NCBI GenBank assembly: GCA_031291235.1
Contig: JARLJL010000006.1
Location: 248,001 to 312,000 of the forward strand
Length of the DNA: 64,000 nt
Reading direction: 5' to 3'
Source of the DNA: Sulfuriferula sp.
GTDB lineage: Bacteria; Pseudomonadota; Gammaproteobacteria; Burkholderiales; Sulfuriferulaceae
In this document: positions 1-9,517 of the stretch, piece by piece
Numbering within the stretch: the first letter of the stretch is position 1
Layout: the number at the start of each line of letters is the position of its first letter
Translations under genes and position numbers: made by a program
The notes under the pieces: model-generated
Databases searched by the model: none
The model's input: only the letters and a program-made list of their open reading frames with translations
Told to the model about the DNA's origin: nothing

Positions 1-725
1 GGGGCGCCATGATACTGGCCCGCCGCGTGCCTTCGCTGCGTTACACCTACGGCCTGCGCAGCACTACTATCCTCGCCGCGCTGGCTAACGCCATGCTGCT
101 GCTGATCGCCGTTGGCGGCATATCCTGGGAAGCGATCCGGCGCCTGACCGAACCGATGCCAGTCAACGAACCCGTCATGATCTGGGTCGCACTGGCAGGC
201 GTCGTCGTCAACGTCGCCACTGCGCTGATGCTGATGAAGGGCCACAAGGAAGACCTCAACATGCGCGGCGCGTTTATCCACATGGTCGCCGACGCGGCAG
301 TGTCCGTGGGCGTGGCTATCGCCGGCCTGGGCATGATGCTGACCGGCTGGCTGTGGCTGGACCCCGCTATCAGCCTGCTGATTGCCGCCGTCATCTTCAT
401 CGGCACCTGGGGACTGTTCAAGCAATCGCTGAAGCTGGCACTGCATGCCGTGCCCGATGCCGTAGATCCTGCCAAAATCCAGGCTTACCTGCTCGGCCTG
501 CCTCAAGTACGCGAAGTGCACGACCTGCATATCTGGGGCATGAGCACCACCGAGAACGCACTCACCGCCCATCTGGTCATGCCCGCCGGCCATCCAGGCG
601 ATGCCTTTCTGGATAATATTGCCGAGGAATTGGCGCATCATTTCAAAATCGGTCATGCCACGTTTCAGATAGAGCTGGGCGATCACGACGTCGTGTGCCG
701 GCTGGCACCTGCGCACGTGGTATAG
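1..725 (+). CDS. Cation diffusion facilitator (CDF) efflux transporter, 5' truncated by window edge
   Basis: This is the C-terminal part of a CDF-family divalent metal/proton antiporter of the inner membrane, which exports Zn, Co, Cd or similar ions. The frame is open to the window edge, so the real start and the first membrane segments lie upstream. The visible part holds several hydrophobic segments and then a soluble C-terminal domain with the family's conserved D-L-H-I-W element near residue 176, which forms the cytoplasmic metal-regulatory dimer domain. An Asp in the stretch HMVADAAVS fits the metal-binding HxxxD position of TM5. The exact metal cannot be told from this part. Confidence 0.9.
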   Translation, partial: GAMILARRVPSLRYTYGLRSTTILAALANAMLLLIAVGGISWEAIRRLTEPMPVNEPVMIWVALAGVVVNVATALMLMKGHKEDLNMRGAFIHMVADAAVSVGVAIAGLGMMLTGWLWLDPAISLLIAAVIFIGTWGLFKQSLKLALHAVPDAVDPAKIQAYLLGLPQVREVHDLHIWGMSTTENALTAHLVMPAGHPGDAFLDNIAEELAHHFKIGHATFQIELGDHDVVCRLAPAHVV

Positions 726-744
726 ATAACGCCGGAATAAACGG

Positions 745-1296
745 TCAGATATTTCTGGCGACGATATCGGTAGGTATTCCGTCCAGACTGATCTGGTTCT
801 TGTCCTGCCAGTACTGCACCAGCCCCGCCGGACCTTTTTTCACCGCCCAGTTGATCAGCTGCTCACGTTCGCCGACATACGTGTAATACGGCACCGCCAT
901 GCCGCACGAGGTCTGTACCAGCGTCACCGACATGTCGAATATCTGCCGCGCGCCGGGGAGCGGGTCGAACAACGCAAACAGTTCGTCCCAGTCGGCATCT
1001 TTTTGATGGATGACTCTTGCCTTACCATAAAGCCGCAATATCAGCGGCGCGCCGTCGAAATCGCAGAACATCAGCGTCATGCGCGGATTCTGCTGCACAT
1101 GCGCGGCAGTCTCGTTGCCGCTGCCGGTAACGTTAAGCCAGACGACGCGTTGCGGGCCGAGCACGCGTAGCGAGTCCATGCCCTTGGGCGACACATTGAC
1201 GCTGCTGTCGGCAGTTGCCGTGCCGACAAAGAAAATCTTCTGCGCGGCGATAAATTCTGCCAGTTTTTCGGAAATTTCCGTATATCTTTGACCCAT
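745..1296 (-). CDS. Pyridoxamine 5'-phosphate oxidase (PPOX) family FMN-binding protein
   Basis: A 183-residue soluble protein of the PPOX-like split-barrel family, which binds FMN or related flavins. The N-terminal part (about residues 5-110) has the family layout: a helix, then strands with the VSPKGMDSL segment and the NPRMTLMF segment that line the flavin site. The C-terminal tail matches the general stress / uncharacterised PPOX branch rather than true PdxH, so no vitamin B6 role is claimed. The ATG has GGAG a few bases upstream. It follows the small membrane-protein gene by 11 bases, so the two are probably co-transcribed. Confidence 0.85.
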   Translation of the reverse strand: MGQRYTEISEKLAEFIAAQKIFFVGTATADSSVNVSPKGMDSLRVLGPQRVVWLNVTGSGNETAAHVQQNPRMTLMFCDFDGAPLILRLYGKARVIHQKDADWDELFALFDPLPGARQIFDMSVTLVQTSCGMAVPYYTYVGEREQLINWAVKKGPAGLVQYWQDKNQISLDGIPTDIVARNI

Positions 1297-1307
1297 ACCT
1301 TGCTCCG

Positions 1308-1652
1308 TTAATCCATATACATGGATTTGTTGTCGTTCAGATTCAAATAGCCTTTAACGATACGATAAATAATCCACAATGTGTTGGCACCGAGGACAAC
1401 CCAGCCGATCAGGATCAGCGTGGAAATGCCGCCGATCACGCCCCACAACAGCCCAAACCAGAAAGTACGTATCTGCCAGCGAAAATGGCTGGCCAGGAAA
1501 GTACCGGCCACGTCATCGCGCTTGATGTAATTGATCATGATCGCAATGATCGCCGTAATCCCCAGCAGAAATGCGGCCGCGTATAGGGCATAGACCACCA
1601 TCGTCAAGCTTTTCGCAGATTTTTCACTATCAGTCAGTGCGATATTGTCCAT
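1308..1652 (-). CDS. Small membrane protein, DUF4870/Tic20-like
   Basis: A 114-residue protein with three predicted membrane segments: about residues 18-40, 63-85 and a partly hydrophobic stretch near 86-98. The segment SHFRWQIRTFW between the first two helices resembles the conserved H-x-R/K-x-A-x-N/R motif seen in DUF4870 and related Tic20-like proteins. The function is unknown. A G-rich ribosome-binding site lies before the ATG. It sits just upstream of the PPOX gene in a likely two-gene unit. Confidence 0.65.
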   Translation of the reverse strand: MDNIALTDSEKSAKSLTMVVYALYAAAFLLGITAIIAIMINYIKRDDVAGTFLASHFRWQIRTFWFGLLWGVIGGISTLILIGWVVLGANTLWIIYRIVKGYLNLNDNKSMYMD

Positions 1653-1695
1653 GATTCCCCCCGCATAAATAAGTAAATGGTGATTGCCTACCCGA

Positions 1696-2175
1696 TTACA
1701 GTAACGCTTTCATTTTACGCCCGCCGGCCACATCGAAGCCATTAGCCTGATAGAACCCGAAAGTGCGTTCGAATGCAGGCAACGGCGGCGTAGTCACTTC
1801 CAACCGCCGCCAGCCGCAATTGCGTCCGTGCGCCTTGGACGCCTCGAGCAACGCCTGCCCCGCTCCGCCGCTACGGAACGCCGGTTGCACATACAATTCC
1901 GGAATAATGCCAAACGCGCCTTCTGCATACAGGCTGACCGTTGCCGTCAGGCTGACAAAGCCCACCGGTGCTGCATCGGCATCGGTACGAACAACAAACA
2001 CCGTATATGCGCCGCTGCCGATAAACTGCTCGCAACGCGCCACAATGGCGGGCAGATCGACATGAAAATGCGCGCCGCCCGTGACGCTCATAATTTCTTC
2101 CAAAAGCTGTCTCACCATGTCTGCAATGGCGGGGGCTTCACCGATACCTGCTTGACTGACAATAAATGCTTTCAT
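1696..2175 (-). CDS. GNAT family N-acetyltransferase
   Basis: A 159-residue GNAT fold enzyme that transfers an acetyl group from acetyl-CoA to an amine. The acetyl-CoA pyrophosphate loop is visible as YVQPAFRSGGAGQALL (about residues 95-110), matching R/Q-x-x-G-x-G/A. It is followed by the C-terminal motif-B region (LEVTTPP, then FYQANGF). The substrate cannot be inferred. AGAGGA precedes the ATG at a good distance. It stands alone, 43 bases upstream of the membrane-protein gene on the same strand. Confidence 0.85.
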   Translation of the reverse strand: MKAFIVSQAGIGEAPAIADMVRQLLEEIMSVTGGAHFHVDLPAIVARCEQFIGSGAYTVFVVRTDADAAPVGFVSLTATVSLYAEGAFGIIPELYVQPAFRSGGAGQALLEASKAHGRNCGWRRLEVTTPPLPAFERTFGFYQANGFDVAGGRKMKALL

Positions 2176-2621
2176 ATTCCTCTATAAACAAATTAAACGA
2201 AAAGATCATGCATGCCTAATTTATACTAGCGCCGTCGCAGCGTCCAATATATCGGCTGCCGAAATCGCGTGCATGCGCCTCACAAAATCAGGCCCATGCA
2301 ATCAAGGCATCGACGGATTTTTCCGCCAAATGAAAACAGCCCGTCATGTCTATGACGCGTTTATTCAAAACGCCGACAAGCACTTGATTCAAAATATTTT
2401 TAGTGATTCTTTTGCTGAAAATGTTAATATATGCAGCTCGGCAAATACTGATGTATACACTACACCATATGCCATTTTGGCAGCAATCCAGGCAATAACA
2501 GGATAAGATCATCATAAAATCCAGCAAATACATAAGACAACATCGTCAACGCCACACACAATACAGATTGCTAAAGCCGAATAACATACTATCCTCACGG
2601 TAAGCAGGGGACTTCCCATCC
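2176..2621. other. Intergenic region with no supported gene
   Basis: This gap of about 450 bases separates two divergently transcribed genes (acetyltransferase on minus, giant c-di-GMP protein on plus). Short ORFs exist on both strands but lack coding character and ribosome-binding sites. The 3' half is AT-rich and probably holds the promoter of the downstream gene. No convincing -35/-10 pair could be fixed by eye. Confidence 0.6.
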
Positions 2622-5600
2622 GTGCATATGCCAATATTGATAATGAAAAAAACCTTACTGAGCTACCTATTTATCGGGATATTAATATTGCTGGCCAGCG
2701 CGGCAGGCACAGCGCTATTGCCCATGCAAGCACATGCTGCAGAGCCGGTAAAAATAGGCGTTCTTGCGTTCAGGTACAAATTGCAAACCATAGCGCAATG
2801 GCAACCTTTGGCAGACGCGCTGAACAAAGCCATTCCCGATCACGATTTTGTCATCAAAGCATACAGCAAACATGAATTAAGCAATGCAATAGCCAACCGG
2901 CAAATAGATTTTGTCCTGACCAATTCCGGCCATTACATCCTATTAAAAAAGCAGAACGGACTATCCTCCCCGCTCGCCACTCTGCAAGTCGATGAAAACG
3001 GACATCGAACCAATACATTTGGCGGCGTTATTTTCACGCGCGCAGACCGGGCCAACATCAACACCCTGAACGACATTAAAGGCAAAACCGTTGCCGCCAT
3101 CGATATCGAATCATTTGGCGGCTACCAAATACAGACATACGAACTGAGCCGCATAGGCATACATTTACCGCAAGACGTCAAACTGATAAGCACCGGCATG
3201 CCGCAAGATAACACCATTACGGCAGTATTGGATGGCCGCGCCGATGTCGGCTTTGTGCGCACCGGGATACTGGAAAGTATGGTGCGTGAAGGCAAATTGA
3301 ACCTGCAACAGCTTAAAATCATCAATCGTCAGCAACTGCCCGGATTCCCGATCCTGCTATCGACCCATCTATACCCGGAATGGCCATTTGCAGCAGTGCC
3401 CAATACCGACGACACGCTCGCTCGCCATGTAGCGGCGGCGCTATTCACACTGGAGGAAAATACGCCCGCCACCCATACCATGGGAATACGCGGCTTTGGC
3501 ATACCTGCCGATTATGCACCAGTAGAAGACCTGCTGCGGGAACTGCGTTTGCCGCCTTACGACGCCGCACCCAAATTCACCATACGCGACATCTGGGAAC
3601 GTTATCGCTGGCAAATGATAGCCGCCATCATGCTGACAGGTTTTGCTTCACTACTGCGACTGGCATTTACCAGACGAAAATTGCGGGCGCAATATCGCAT
3701 CGTCGTATCACAGCAACAAAAGCTGCAGGAAAGCGAATCCAGATTGAAAGCGTCACTAGACGCCATACCGGATCTGCTGTTTGAAGTTGGACTCGACGGC
3801 AGGATTTATGCATACCATTCGCCACACACCGACTTGTTGTTTGTGCCGCCGGACAAATTCCTCAACCAATTTATCGTCGATATTCTGCCCGCCGATGCAG
3901 CGGCAGCCAGCATGGCCGCAATACTTGAAGCGAATGAACATGGCCATTCGAACGGCAAGCAGTATTCGCTCCCCTTGCCGCAGGGCGAAATGTGGTTCGA
4001 GCTTTCGGTCGCACGCAAGGCAGCGCTGCCCAGCGAAACAGCTCGTTTTATCGTCCTTGCCCGCAACATTACCCAACGTAAACAAATCGAAACCAAACTG
4101 CTCGAGAGCGAATCCCGTTTACGCACCATTATCGAAAACGAACCTGAATGCATCAAAATTATCGATGCGCAAGGACTGATCAGACAAATGAATCCGGCCG
4201 GGTTAGCCATGATAGAAGCCGATTCGCTTGACCAGGTCATGGGATTGCCGATATTGAATATAGTGGCTCCCGAATATCAAGCAAACTATCTCGAAACGCA
4301 CAAACGGGTGCTTGCCGGCGAAGCTGTGCAAATCAAATACGAAACACTGGGCTTCAAAGGCGGACGCCGCTGGATGGAAAGCCATGCCGTCCCCATGCAG
4401 GATAACGGCGAGACCGTACACCTTGCCGTTACCCTCGACATCACCGAGCGCAAATTGGCCGAGGACAAATTACAATTAAGCGATCTTGCGCTGAAAGCAG
4501 TTTCCCAGGGGGTACTCATCAGCGATGCCAGGCAGAATATCATATGGGCAAACGATGCCTTCACGGCTATCACCGGCTATAGCAAGGCAGATATCATAGG
4601 TCAGAATTGCCGCCTGCTACAGGGTACAGCCACCGATAAGCGGTCGGTGCAAACCATACATCAGTCTATTGCAAACGGTACCGAATTCTCGGGAGAAATA
4701 CTCAACTATCGCAAAGACGGCACAGCTTTCTGGAACGAACTGACGATATCCCCAGTACGCGATGCACACGGCCATCTGACCAATTTCATCGGTATCACGC
4801 GCGACGTGACCGAACGCAAACACGCCGAAGAAAAACTCAAGCTTGCCGCCAACGTCTTCACTTATGCGCGCGAAGGCATCATTATTACCACGGCAGACGG
4901 CACCATCATCGATGTCAACGATACCTTTACCCATATCAGCGGCTATAGCCGCGACGAGGTGCTGGGCCGCAACCCACGTCTACTCGGATCGGGCCGGCAA
5001 GGCAAGGCATTTTACGTCAACATGTGGCGCGAGCTGACGGAAAACGGTCACTGGTACGGCGAAGTCTGGAACCGTCGCAAAAGCGGCGAAGTCTACGCTG
5101 AGATGCTCACCATCAGTGCCGTACGCAATATCGAAGGCAATACCACACAATACGTCGCGCTGTTTTCCGACATCACCGCCGTCAAGGAACACGAGCAGCA
5201 GCTCGAACATATCGCCCACTACGATGCGCTGACCACGCTACCCAATCGGGTACTACTGGCCGACCGCATGCATCAGGCCATGATCCAGATACAACGGCGT
5301 GGACAACGCCTGGCCGTGGTTTATCTCGATCTCGACGGCTTCAAAATCGTTAACGACCGTCACGGTCATGAAGTCGGCGATCAGCTGCTTATCAACCTTG
5401 CCAACCGCATGAAAGAGGCCTTGCGCGAAGGCGATACCCTCGCGCGGCTGGGCGGCGATGAATTCGTTGCCGTACTGCTCGACTTGCCGAACATGGAAGC
5501 CGCAGTACCGCTACTCAACCGTATGCGCAATGCAGCGGCAGAGCCGATCCAAATGGGGGATTTCCTGCTGCAGGTTTCGGCCAGCCTGGGCATCACCTTC

Positions 5601-6881
5601 TTTCCCCAGCCGGAAGATGTGGATGCCGACCAATTGCTGCGGCAAGCCGATCAGGCCATGTATCAGGCCAAACTGGCAGGAAAAAATCGTTATCACGTCT
5701 TCGATGCCGAACAGGATTTCAGCATTCGCAGCCATCATGAAAATATCGAACGTATTCGTCACGCCCTCGCCGAAGGCGAACTGGTGCTGCATTACCAGCC
5801 CAAAGTAAACATGCGCACAGGCGCTGTGATCGGTGCCGAAGCGCTGATCCGCTGGCAACATCCGGAACAGGGGCTGCTATCGCCGGCGGTATTCCTGCCT
5901 ATCATCGAGGATAATCCGTTAATGGTGGAGCTCGGCGAATGGGTCATGGATACGGCACTGGGCCAGATGTCGCAATGGCACACGCGCGGCCTCGACATTC
6001 CGGTCAGCGTCAATATTGCTGCACGCCAGTTACAGCGCCACGATTTCGTCGATCGCCTGCGTGCCCTGCTGGCAGCGCATCCGGACATCAATTCATGCTG
6101 CATAGAACTGGAAGTGCTGGAAACCAGCGCCCTGGAAGACATGTCCCGGATATCCGGCATCATCGAAGAATGCCGCGGGATCGGCGTCATGTTCTCACTC
6201 GACGATTTCGGTACCGGTTACTCTTCGCTGACCTATCTGAAACACCTGCCGGTCAACCAGCTCAAGATCGACCAGAGCTTTGTCCGCGGCATGCTGGACA
6301 ACCCGGAAGATATCGCCATTCTGGGCGGAATACTCGGCCTCGCCAGCGCTTTCCGCCGTCAGGTCATCGCCGAAGGCGTAGAAACCGTGCAACACGGCGC
6401 CATGCTGCTGCAACTGGGCTGCGATCTGGCTCAAGGTTACGCGATCGCCCGCCCCATGCCGGCGCATGAATTGCCGGACTGGGTAGCAACCTGGCGCCCG
6501 GACCCGGCCTGGGACAACCTGCGTGCAGTCAGTCGCGACGATTTCCCGCTGCTGCTGGCCGGGGTAGAACATCGCGCATGGGTCACCGCTACCGAGGACT
6601 TCCTCAAGGGCGCATGCATTTCACCGCCGCCGATGAATCACCACCAATGCAGATTCGGCAGCTGGCTGGATGCCGAAGGCCTGGCACGCTACGGCAAGCT
6701 GCCGGGTTTCCGGGAACTGGAACAACTCCACCGGCAAGGGCATGATCTGGCCGTACAACTTGCCGACCTTTGTCTGCATGGTCAGCACCAGGCTGCATTG
6801 GACAGACTGAACGAGCTTCATGCATTAAGAGATTCGTTATTGTCCCAATTAAATACGCTAACGCAACAAACCCGGCAATAA
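2622..6881 (+). CDS. PhnD-like sensor / PAS x4 / GGDEF / EAL / CZB hybrid c-di-GMP protein
   Basis: A 1419-residue inner-membrane signalling protein. Order: signal peptide; PhnD-like phosphate/phosphonate-binding periplasmic domain (about 40-315); one membrane helix (about 333-350); four PAS domains (about 375-490, 495-610, 620-740, 745-865); GGDEF (about 875-1035); EAL (about 1045-1290); and a C-terminal CZB zinc-binding domain (about 1305-1400). GGDEF is intact, with an RxxD inhibitory site five residues before it (REGD). The EAL domain keeps EALIRW, DDFGTGYSS and EGVET, so both cyclase and phosphodiesterase could be active. CZB residues: C in HHQCRFGSW and the two His of LHRQGH. Start: GTG 2622, ATG 2628 or ATG 2643; a G-rich site at 2606-2610 favours the first, while the signal peptide looks cleanest from 2643. 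Confidence 0.92.
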   Translation: MHMPILIMKKTLLSYLFIGILILLASAAGTALLPMQAHAAEPVKIGVLAFRYKLQTIAQWQPLADALNKAIPDHDFVIKAYSKHELSNAIANRQIDFVLTNSGHYILLKKQNGLSSPLATLQVDENGHRTNTFGGVIFTRADRANINTLNDIKGKTVAAIDIESFGGYQIQTYELSRIGIHLPQDVKLISTGMPQDNTITAVLDGRADVGFVRTGILESMVREGKLNLQQLKIINRQQLPGFPILLSTHLYPEWPFAAVPNTDDTLARHVAAALFTLEENTPATHTMGIRGFGIPADYAPVEDLLRELRLPPYDAAPKFTIRDIWERYRWQMIAAIMLTGFASLLRLAFTRRKLRAQYRIVVSQQQKLQESESRLKASLDAIPDLLFEVGLDGRIYAYHSPHTDLLFVPPDKFLNQFIVDILPADAAAASMAAILEANEHGHSNGKQYSLPLPQGEMWFELSVARKAALPSETARFIVLARNITQRKQIETKLLESESRLRTIIENEPECIKIIDAQGLIRQMNPAGLAMIEADSLDQVMGLPILNIVAPEYQANYLETHKRVLAGEAVQIKYETLGFKGGRRWMESHAVPMQDNGETVHLAVTLDITERKLAEDKLQLSDLALKAVSQGVLISDARQNIIWANDAFTAITGYSKADIIGQNCRLLQGTATDKRSVQTIHQSIANGTEFSGEILNYRKDGTAFWNELTISPVRDAHGHLTNFIGITRDVTERKHAEEKLKLAANVFTYAREGIIITTADGTIIDVNDTFTHISGYSRDEVLGRNPRLLGSGRQGKAFYVNMWRELTENGHWYGEVWNRRKSGEVYAEMLTISAVRNIEGNTTQYVALFSDITAVKEHEQQLEHIAHYDALTTLPNRVLLADRMHQAMIQIQRRGQRLAVVYLDLDGFKIVNDRHGHEVGDQLLINLANRMKEALREGDTLARLGGDEFVAVLLDLPNMEAAVPLLNRMRNAAAEPIQMGDFLLQVSASLGITFFPQPEDVDADQLLRQADQAMYQAKLAGKNRYHVFDAEQDFSIRSHHENIERIRHALAEGELVLHYQPKVNMRTGAVIGAEALIRWQHPEQGLLSPAVFLPIIEDNPLMVELGEWVMDTALGQMSQWHTRGLDIPVSVNIAARQLQRHDFVDRLRALLAAHPDINSCCIELEVLETSALEDMSRISGIIEECRGIGVMFSLDDFGTGYSSLTYLKHLPVNQLKIDQSFVRGMLDNPEDIAILGGILGLASAFRRQVIAEGVETVQHGAMLLQLGCDLAQGYAIARPMPAHELPDWVATWRPDPAWDNLRAVSRDDFPLLLAGVEHRAWVTATEDFLKGACISPPPMNHHQCRFGSWLDAEGLARYGKLPGFRELEQLHRQGHDLAVQLADLCLHGQHQAALDRLNELHALRDSLLSQLNTLTQQTRQ

Positions 6882-7025
6882 ACGGTTAACCCGGCACATC
6901 GCCGCACTCGCCTATTCAGGCAAACCCTTATTGCCTGCAGACATGTCCAGCCTGCTCAAGACCGCCTTGTAAAACGACGGAAACTTGCTAGTCTTAAAAA
7001 AGACATAATTAAAAGGGCGGCCAAA

Positions 7026-7466
7026 ATGACGACCACATGGATACTGGTTGCAAATGCGAGCACTGCAGCCTTATACGCCAATCGCGGCCCGCACAAGGGA
7101 CTGGAACTGGTGAAACAGTTTCAGCATGTCGAAAGCCGTGAAAGAACGGGGGAGATGATAACAGACCGCCCCGGACATTATCAGACGGACGGCGGAGCGC
7201 ACGGCGCATATTCCCAGACTACCGATCCCAAGCAGCACGAGGAAGACAAATTCGCTACCGAGTTGGCCCACGAACTTGAAACCGGCCGTACCGGCAACCA
7301 TTACGCACGACTCATATTGGTTGCCTCGAACCCCTTCATGGGCAAACTGAACAAACAGCTGAACATGCATGTACGCTCGCTGACCACCGACACGGTGGAA
7401 AAGGATTACACACATCTCGCGGAACGCGATCTGGCCAGCCATCTCGAAAATATTCTGTATGTATAA
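7026..7466 (+). CDS. Host attachment family protein, copy 1
   Basis: A 146-residue cytosolic protein of the host-attachment family (PF10116, named after a protein needed by Agrobacterium to bind plant cells). Visible family features are the N-terminal MTTTWILVANAS strand, the central TDRPGHY segment, a gap rich in polar residues, then LILVASNPFMGKL and the C-terminal DTVEKDYTHL. AAGGG precedes the ATG. The biochemical role is unknown; the fold is thought to resemble eRF1/Pelota-type domains. A paralogue of identical length follows after about 150 bases. Confidence 0.85.
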   Translation: MTTTWILVANASTAALYANRGPHKGLELVKQFQHVESRERTGEMITDRPGHYQTDGGAHGAYSQTTDPKQHEEDKFATELAHELETGRTGNHYARLILVASNPFMGKLNKQLNMHVRSLTTDTVEKDYTHLAERDLASHLENILYV

Positions 7467-7617
7467 CCTGGGAACGACAGCTGGTGCACGCGGCCGGCTG
7501 CAGTTTCCATATCGGCACGTCTGCTACAAGCAGGCTGCCACCGCCGACTGCAGGCAAACACGCAGACAGCTGCATGACTTGCCCGCAGTTTTTTTCAACT
7601 TGCTACCTGGAGAAACA

Positions 7618-8058
7618 ATGACCACTACCTGGATTTTAATCGCCAACGCCAGTTTTGCTCGTTTATATGCAAACCACGGCATCAAAAAAGGTTTGCAGCT
7701 CATCAAGGAATTCAACCATCCGGAAAGCAGAGAAAAAAGTACGGAGCTCGTATCCGACCGACCCGGCCATAACAGAAGCCAGGGCAATGGTCACGGCGCT
7801 TTCGTACCCGCCTCGCAACCCAAACATAATGAAGCCGGAAAATTTGCCCAGGAACTGGCGCAGGTACTGGAGCACGGACGCACCAGCAATATCTTCGACC
7901 GCATCATTCTGGTCGCCTCGGCGCCGTTCATCGGACTGCTTAATAATCAATTCAGCACCCACGTACGCGACCTGATCAGCGACACCATAGAAAAAGACTA
8001 CACTCGATTCGCCCCGCAAGAATTAACCGGGCGATTATCGCACTGCATTTATTTATAA
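7618..8058 (+). CDS. Host attachment family protein, copy 2
   Basis: The second paralogue, also 146 residues, shares the same landmarks: MTTTWILIANAS, VSDRPGHN, IILVASAPFIGLL and DTIEKDYTRF. An open frame runs upstream to 7459, but GGAGA at 7609-7613 and the exact alignment with copy 1 set the start at ATG 7618. The two copies differ mostly in the linker and helix surfaces, so the duplication is not recent. A G+C-rich hairpin follows directly after the stop. Confidence 0.87.
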   Translation: MTTTWILIANASFARLYANHGIKKGLQLIKEFNHPESREKSTELVSDRPGHNRSQGNGHGAFVPASQPKHNEAGKFAQELAQVLEHGRTSNIFDRIILVASAPFIGLLNNQFSTHVRDLISDTIEKDYTRFAPQELTGRLSHCIYL

Positions 8059-8063
8059 ATGCA

Positions 8064-8088
8064 CAGGCCGGCAGCAATTGCCGGCCTG
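8064..8088 (+). terminator. Strong hairpin after the second host-attachment gene
   Basis: A perfect 10-bp stem, CAGGCCGGCA (8064-8073) with TGCCGGCCTG (8079-8088), and a 5-base loop, starts 5 bases after the stop codon. It lacks a T-run, so intrinsic termination is likely but not certain; mRNA 3'-end protection is the alternative. Confidence 0.55.
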
Positions 8089-8356
8089 CACTCTCATCGG
8101 TATTGAATCAACCGATACCCGCCAACCTGGCAATCTAAAATATTCACGACATAAACAACGATATAACCAAACTTTATAAAATACTGCCAATCAAATATTC
8201 CACGCCATTCCCATTACGAACCAATCGCTACAAAACTATCTTGCTGATCCCGTGTTACTTGGCTATGCTACTAATCAAACGGCAGAAAATAACCAAAAAT
8301 CCACACCGCCAGTCTATCGTCAGTAAAACGGCGCGGATAATAAGAAGGATACGCAC

Positions 8357-9517
8357 ATGGATAGCCAGACCCGCATCCGCAGGGCTCAATCCTGCTCAAC
8401 CGACGAACGCGAGGCCGTGCGCGAGTTTCATGCCCAGGTAACGCAGCCGGACACAGCGTTGGTTATCTTTTTCTGCTCCAGCAAATTCGATCTGGCAATA
8501 CTCGCCCGCGAAATGCGGCGTTTATTTGCCGGAATACAGGTCGTAGGCTGCACCACGGCGGGAGAAATAGGCCCCGCCGGTTATCAGGAACACAGCCTGA
8601 CCGGAGCGAGCTTTCCCGCCGGCAGTTTTAGCGCCGTATCCGGCTGCATCAACCACCTGCAGCAATTCGCTATTGCCGCCGGGCAAACTTTCGCCCAGGA
8701 ATTATTGCAACGGCTGGAGAGCCGCGCGCCGCAAGCCAACACGGACAATACTTTCGCATTGCTGCTAATCGACGGCCTGTCGGTACGCGAAGAACCGGTA
8801 ACCCGTACTTTGCAACATGCGCTGGGCAGACTTCCCTTGATAGGCGGTTCGGCGGGCGACGGTCTGAATTTTGGCAGCACCCACGTTTATTACGAAGGCC
8901 GTTTTTACAACGATAGCGCAGTCGTGATACTGCTGACCACAAGCTTGCCGTTCACGCTATTCAAGACGCAGCACTTTGTCGCTACCGACGAAAGACTGGT
9001 CGTCACCGAAGCCGACAGCGCCAATCGCATCGTCAATGAAATCAACGGACTACCCGCCGCGCAGGAATACGCACGTATCGTCGGTATCGATACGCACGAC
9101 CTTACACCCGAATGCTTTGCTGCCTGGCCGGTCGTCGTCATGATAGACGGCATGAGCTATGTACGCGCCATCCAGAAGGTCAATCCCGACAACAGCCTGA
9201 CCTTCTTCTGTGCTATCGAAAGCGGGCTGGTGCTCAGGCTGGCGAAAGGGGTCGATTTGCTGGAAAACCTGGAGCAAACCTTTACGCAAATCAATACGGA
9301 AATCGGTCCGCCGCAACTCGTCCTCGGTTGCGACTGCATATTACGCAAACTGGAAATTTCACACAGCGCCCTTAAAGATCGTGTTAACGAAATTTTTCAG
9401 CGCAACAACACGATAGGCTTCAATACCTACGGCGAACAGTTTCATGGCATACATGTCAGTCAGACGCTGGTTGGGGTTGCAATAGGCAGCAAAACGACGG
9501 AGACCCATGATGCCTGA
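8357..9517 (+). CDS. FIST domain sensor protein
   Basis: A 386-residue cytosolic protein covering FIST_N (about 35-225) and FIST_C (about 230-370). FIST domains are sensory modules thought to bind small ligands such as amino acids. Recognisable pieces are VVGCTTAGEIGPAG, LPLIGGSAGDGL and LVLGCDCILR. It has no catalytic output of its own. It overlaps the following PAS-GGDEF gene by 11 bases, which points to translational coupling and to the diguanylate cyclase as its output partner. AAGGA precedes the ATG. Confidence 0.9.
   Translation: MDSQTRIRRAQSCSTDEREAVREFHAQVTQPDTALVIFFCSSKFDLAILAREMRRLFAGIQVVGCTTAGEIGPAGYQEHSLTGASFPAGSFSAVSGCINHLQQFAIAAGQTFAQELLQRLESRAPQANTDNTFALLLIDGLSVREEPVTRTLQHALGRLPLIGGSAGDGLNFGSTHVYYEGRFYNDSAVVILLTTSLPFTLFKTQHFVATDERLVVTEADSANRIVNEINGLPAAQEYARIVGIDTHDLTPECFAAWPVVVMIDGMSYVRAIQKVNPDNSLTFFCAIESGLVLRLAKGVDLLENLEQTFTQINTEIGPPQLVLGCDCILRKLEISHSALKDRVNEIFQRNNTIGFNTYGEQFHGIHVSQTLVGVAIGSKTTETHDA

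Noticed and set aside
2273-2533. Overlapping short ORFs on both strands between the acetyltransferase and the PhnD-GGDEF-EAL gene
   Set aside because: No ribosome-binding site, no recognisable domain, Cys/Ile-rich random composition; treated as intergenic.
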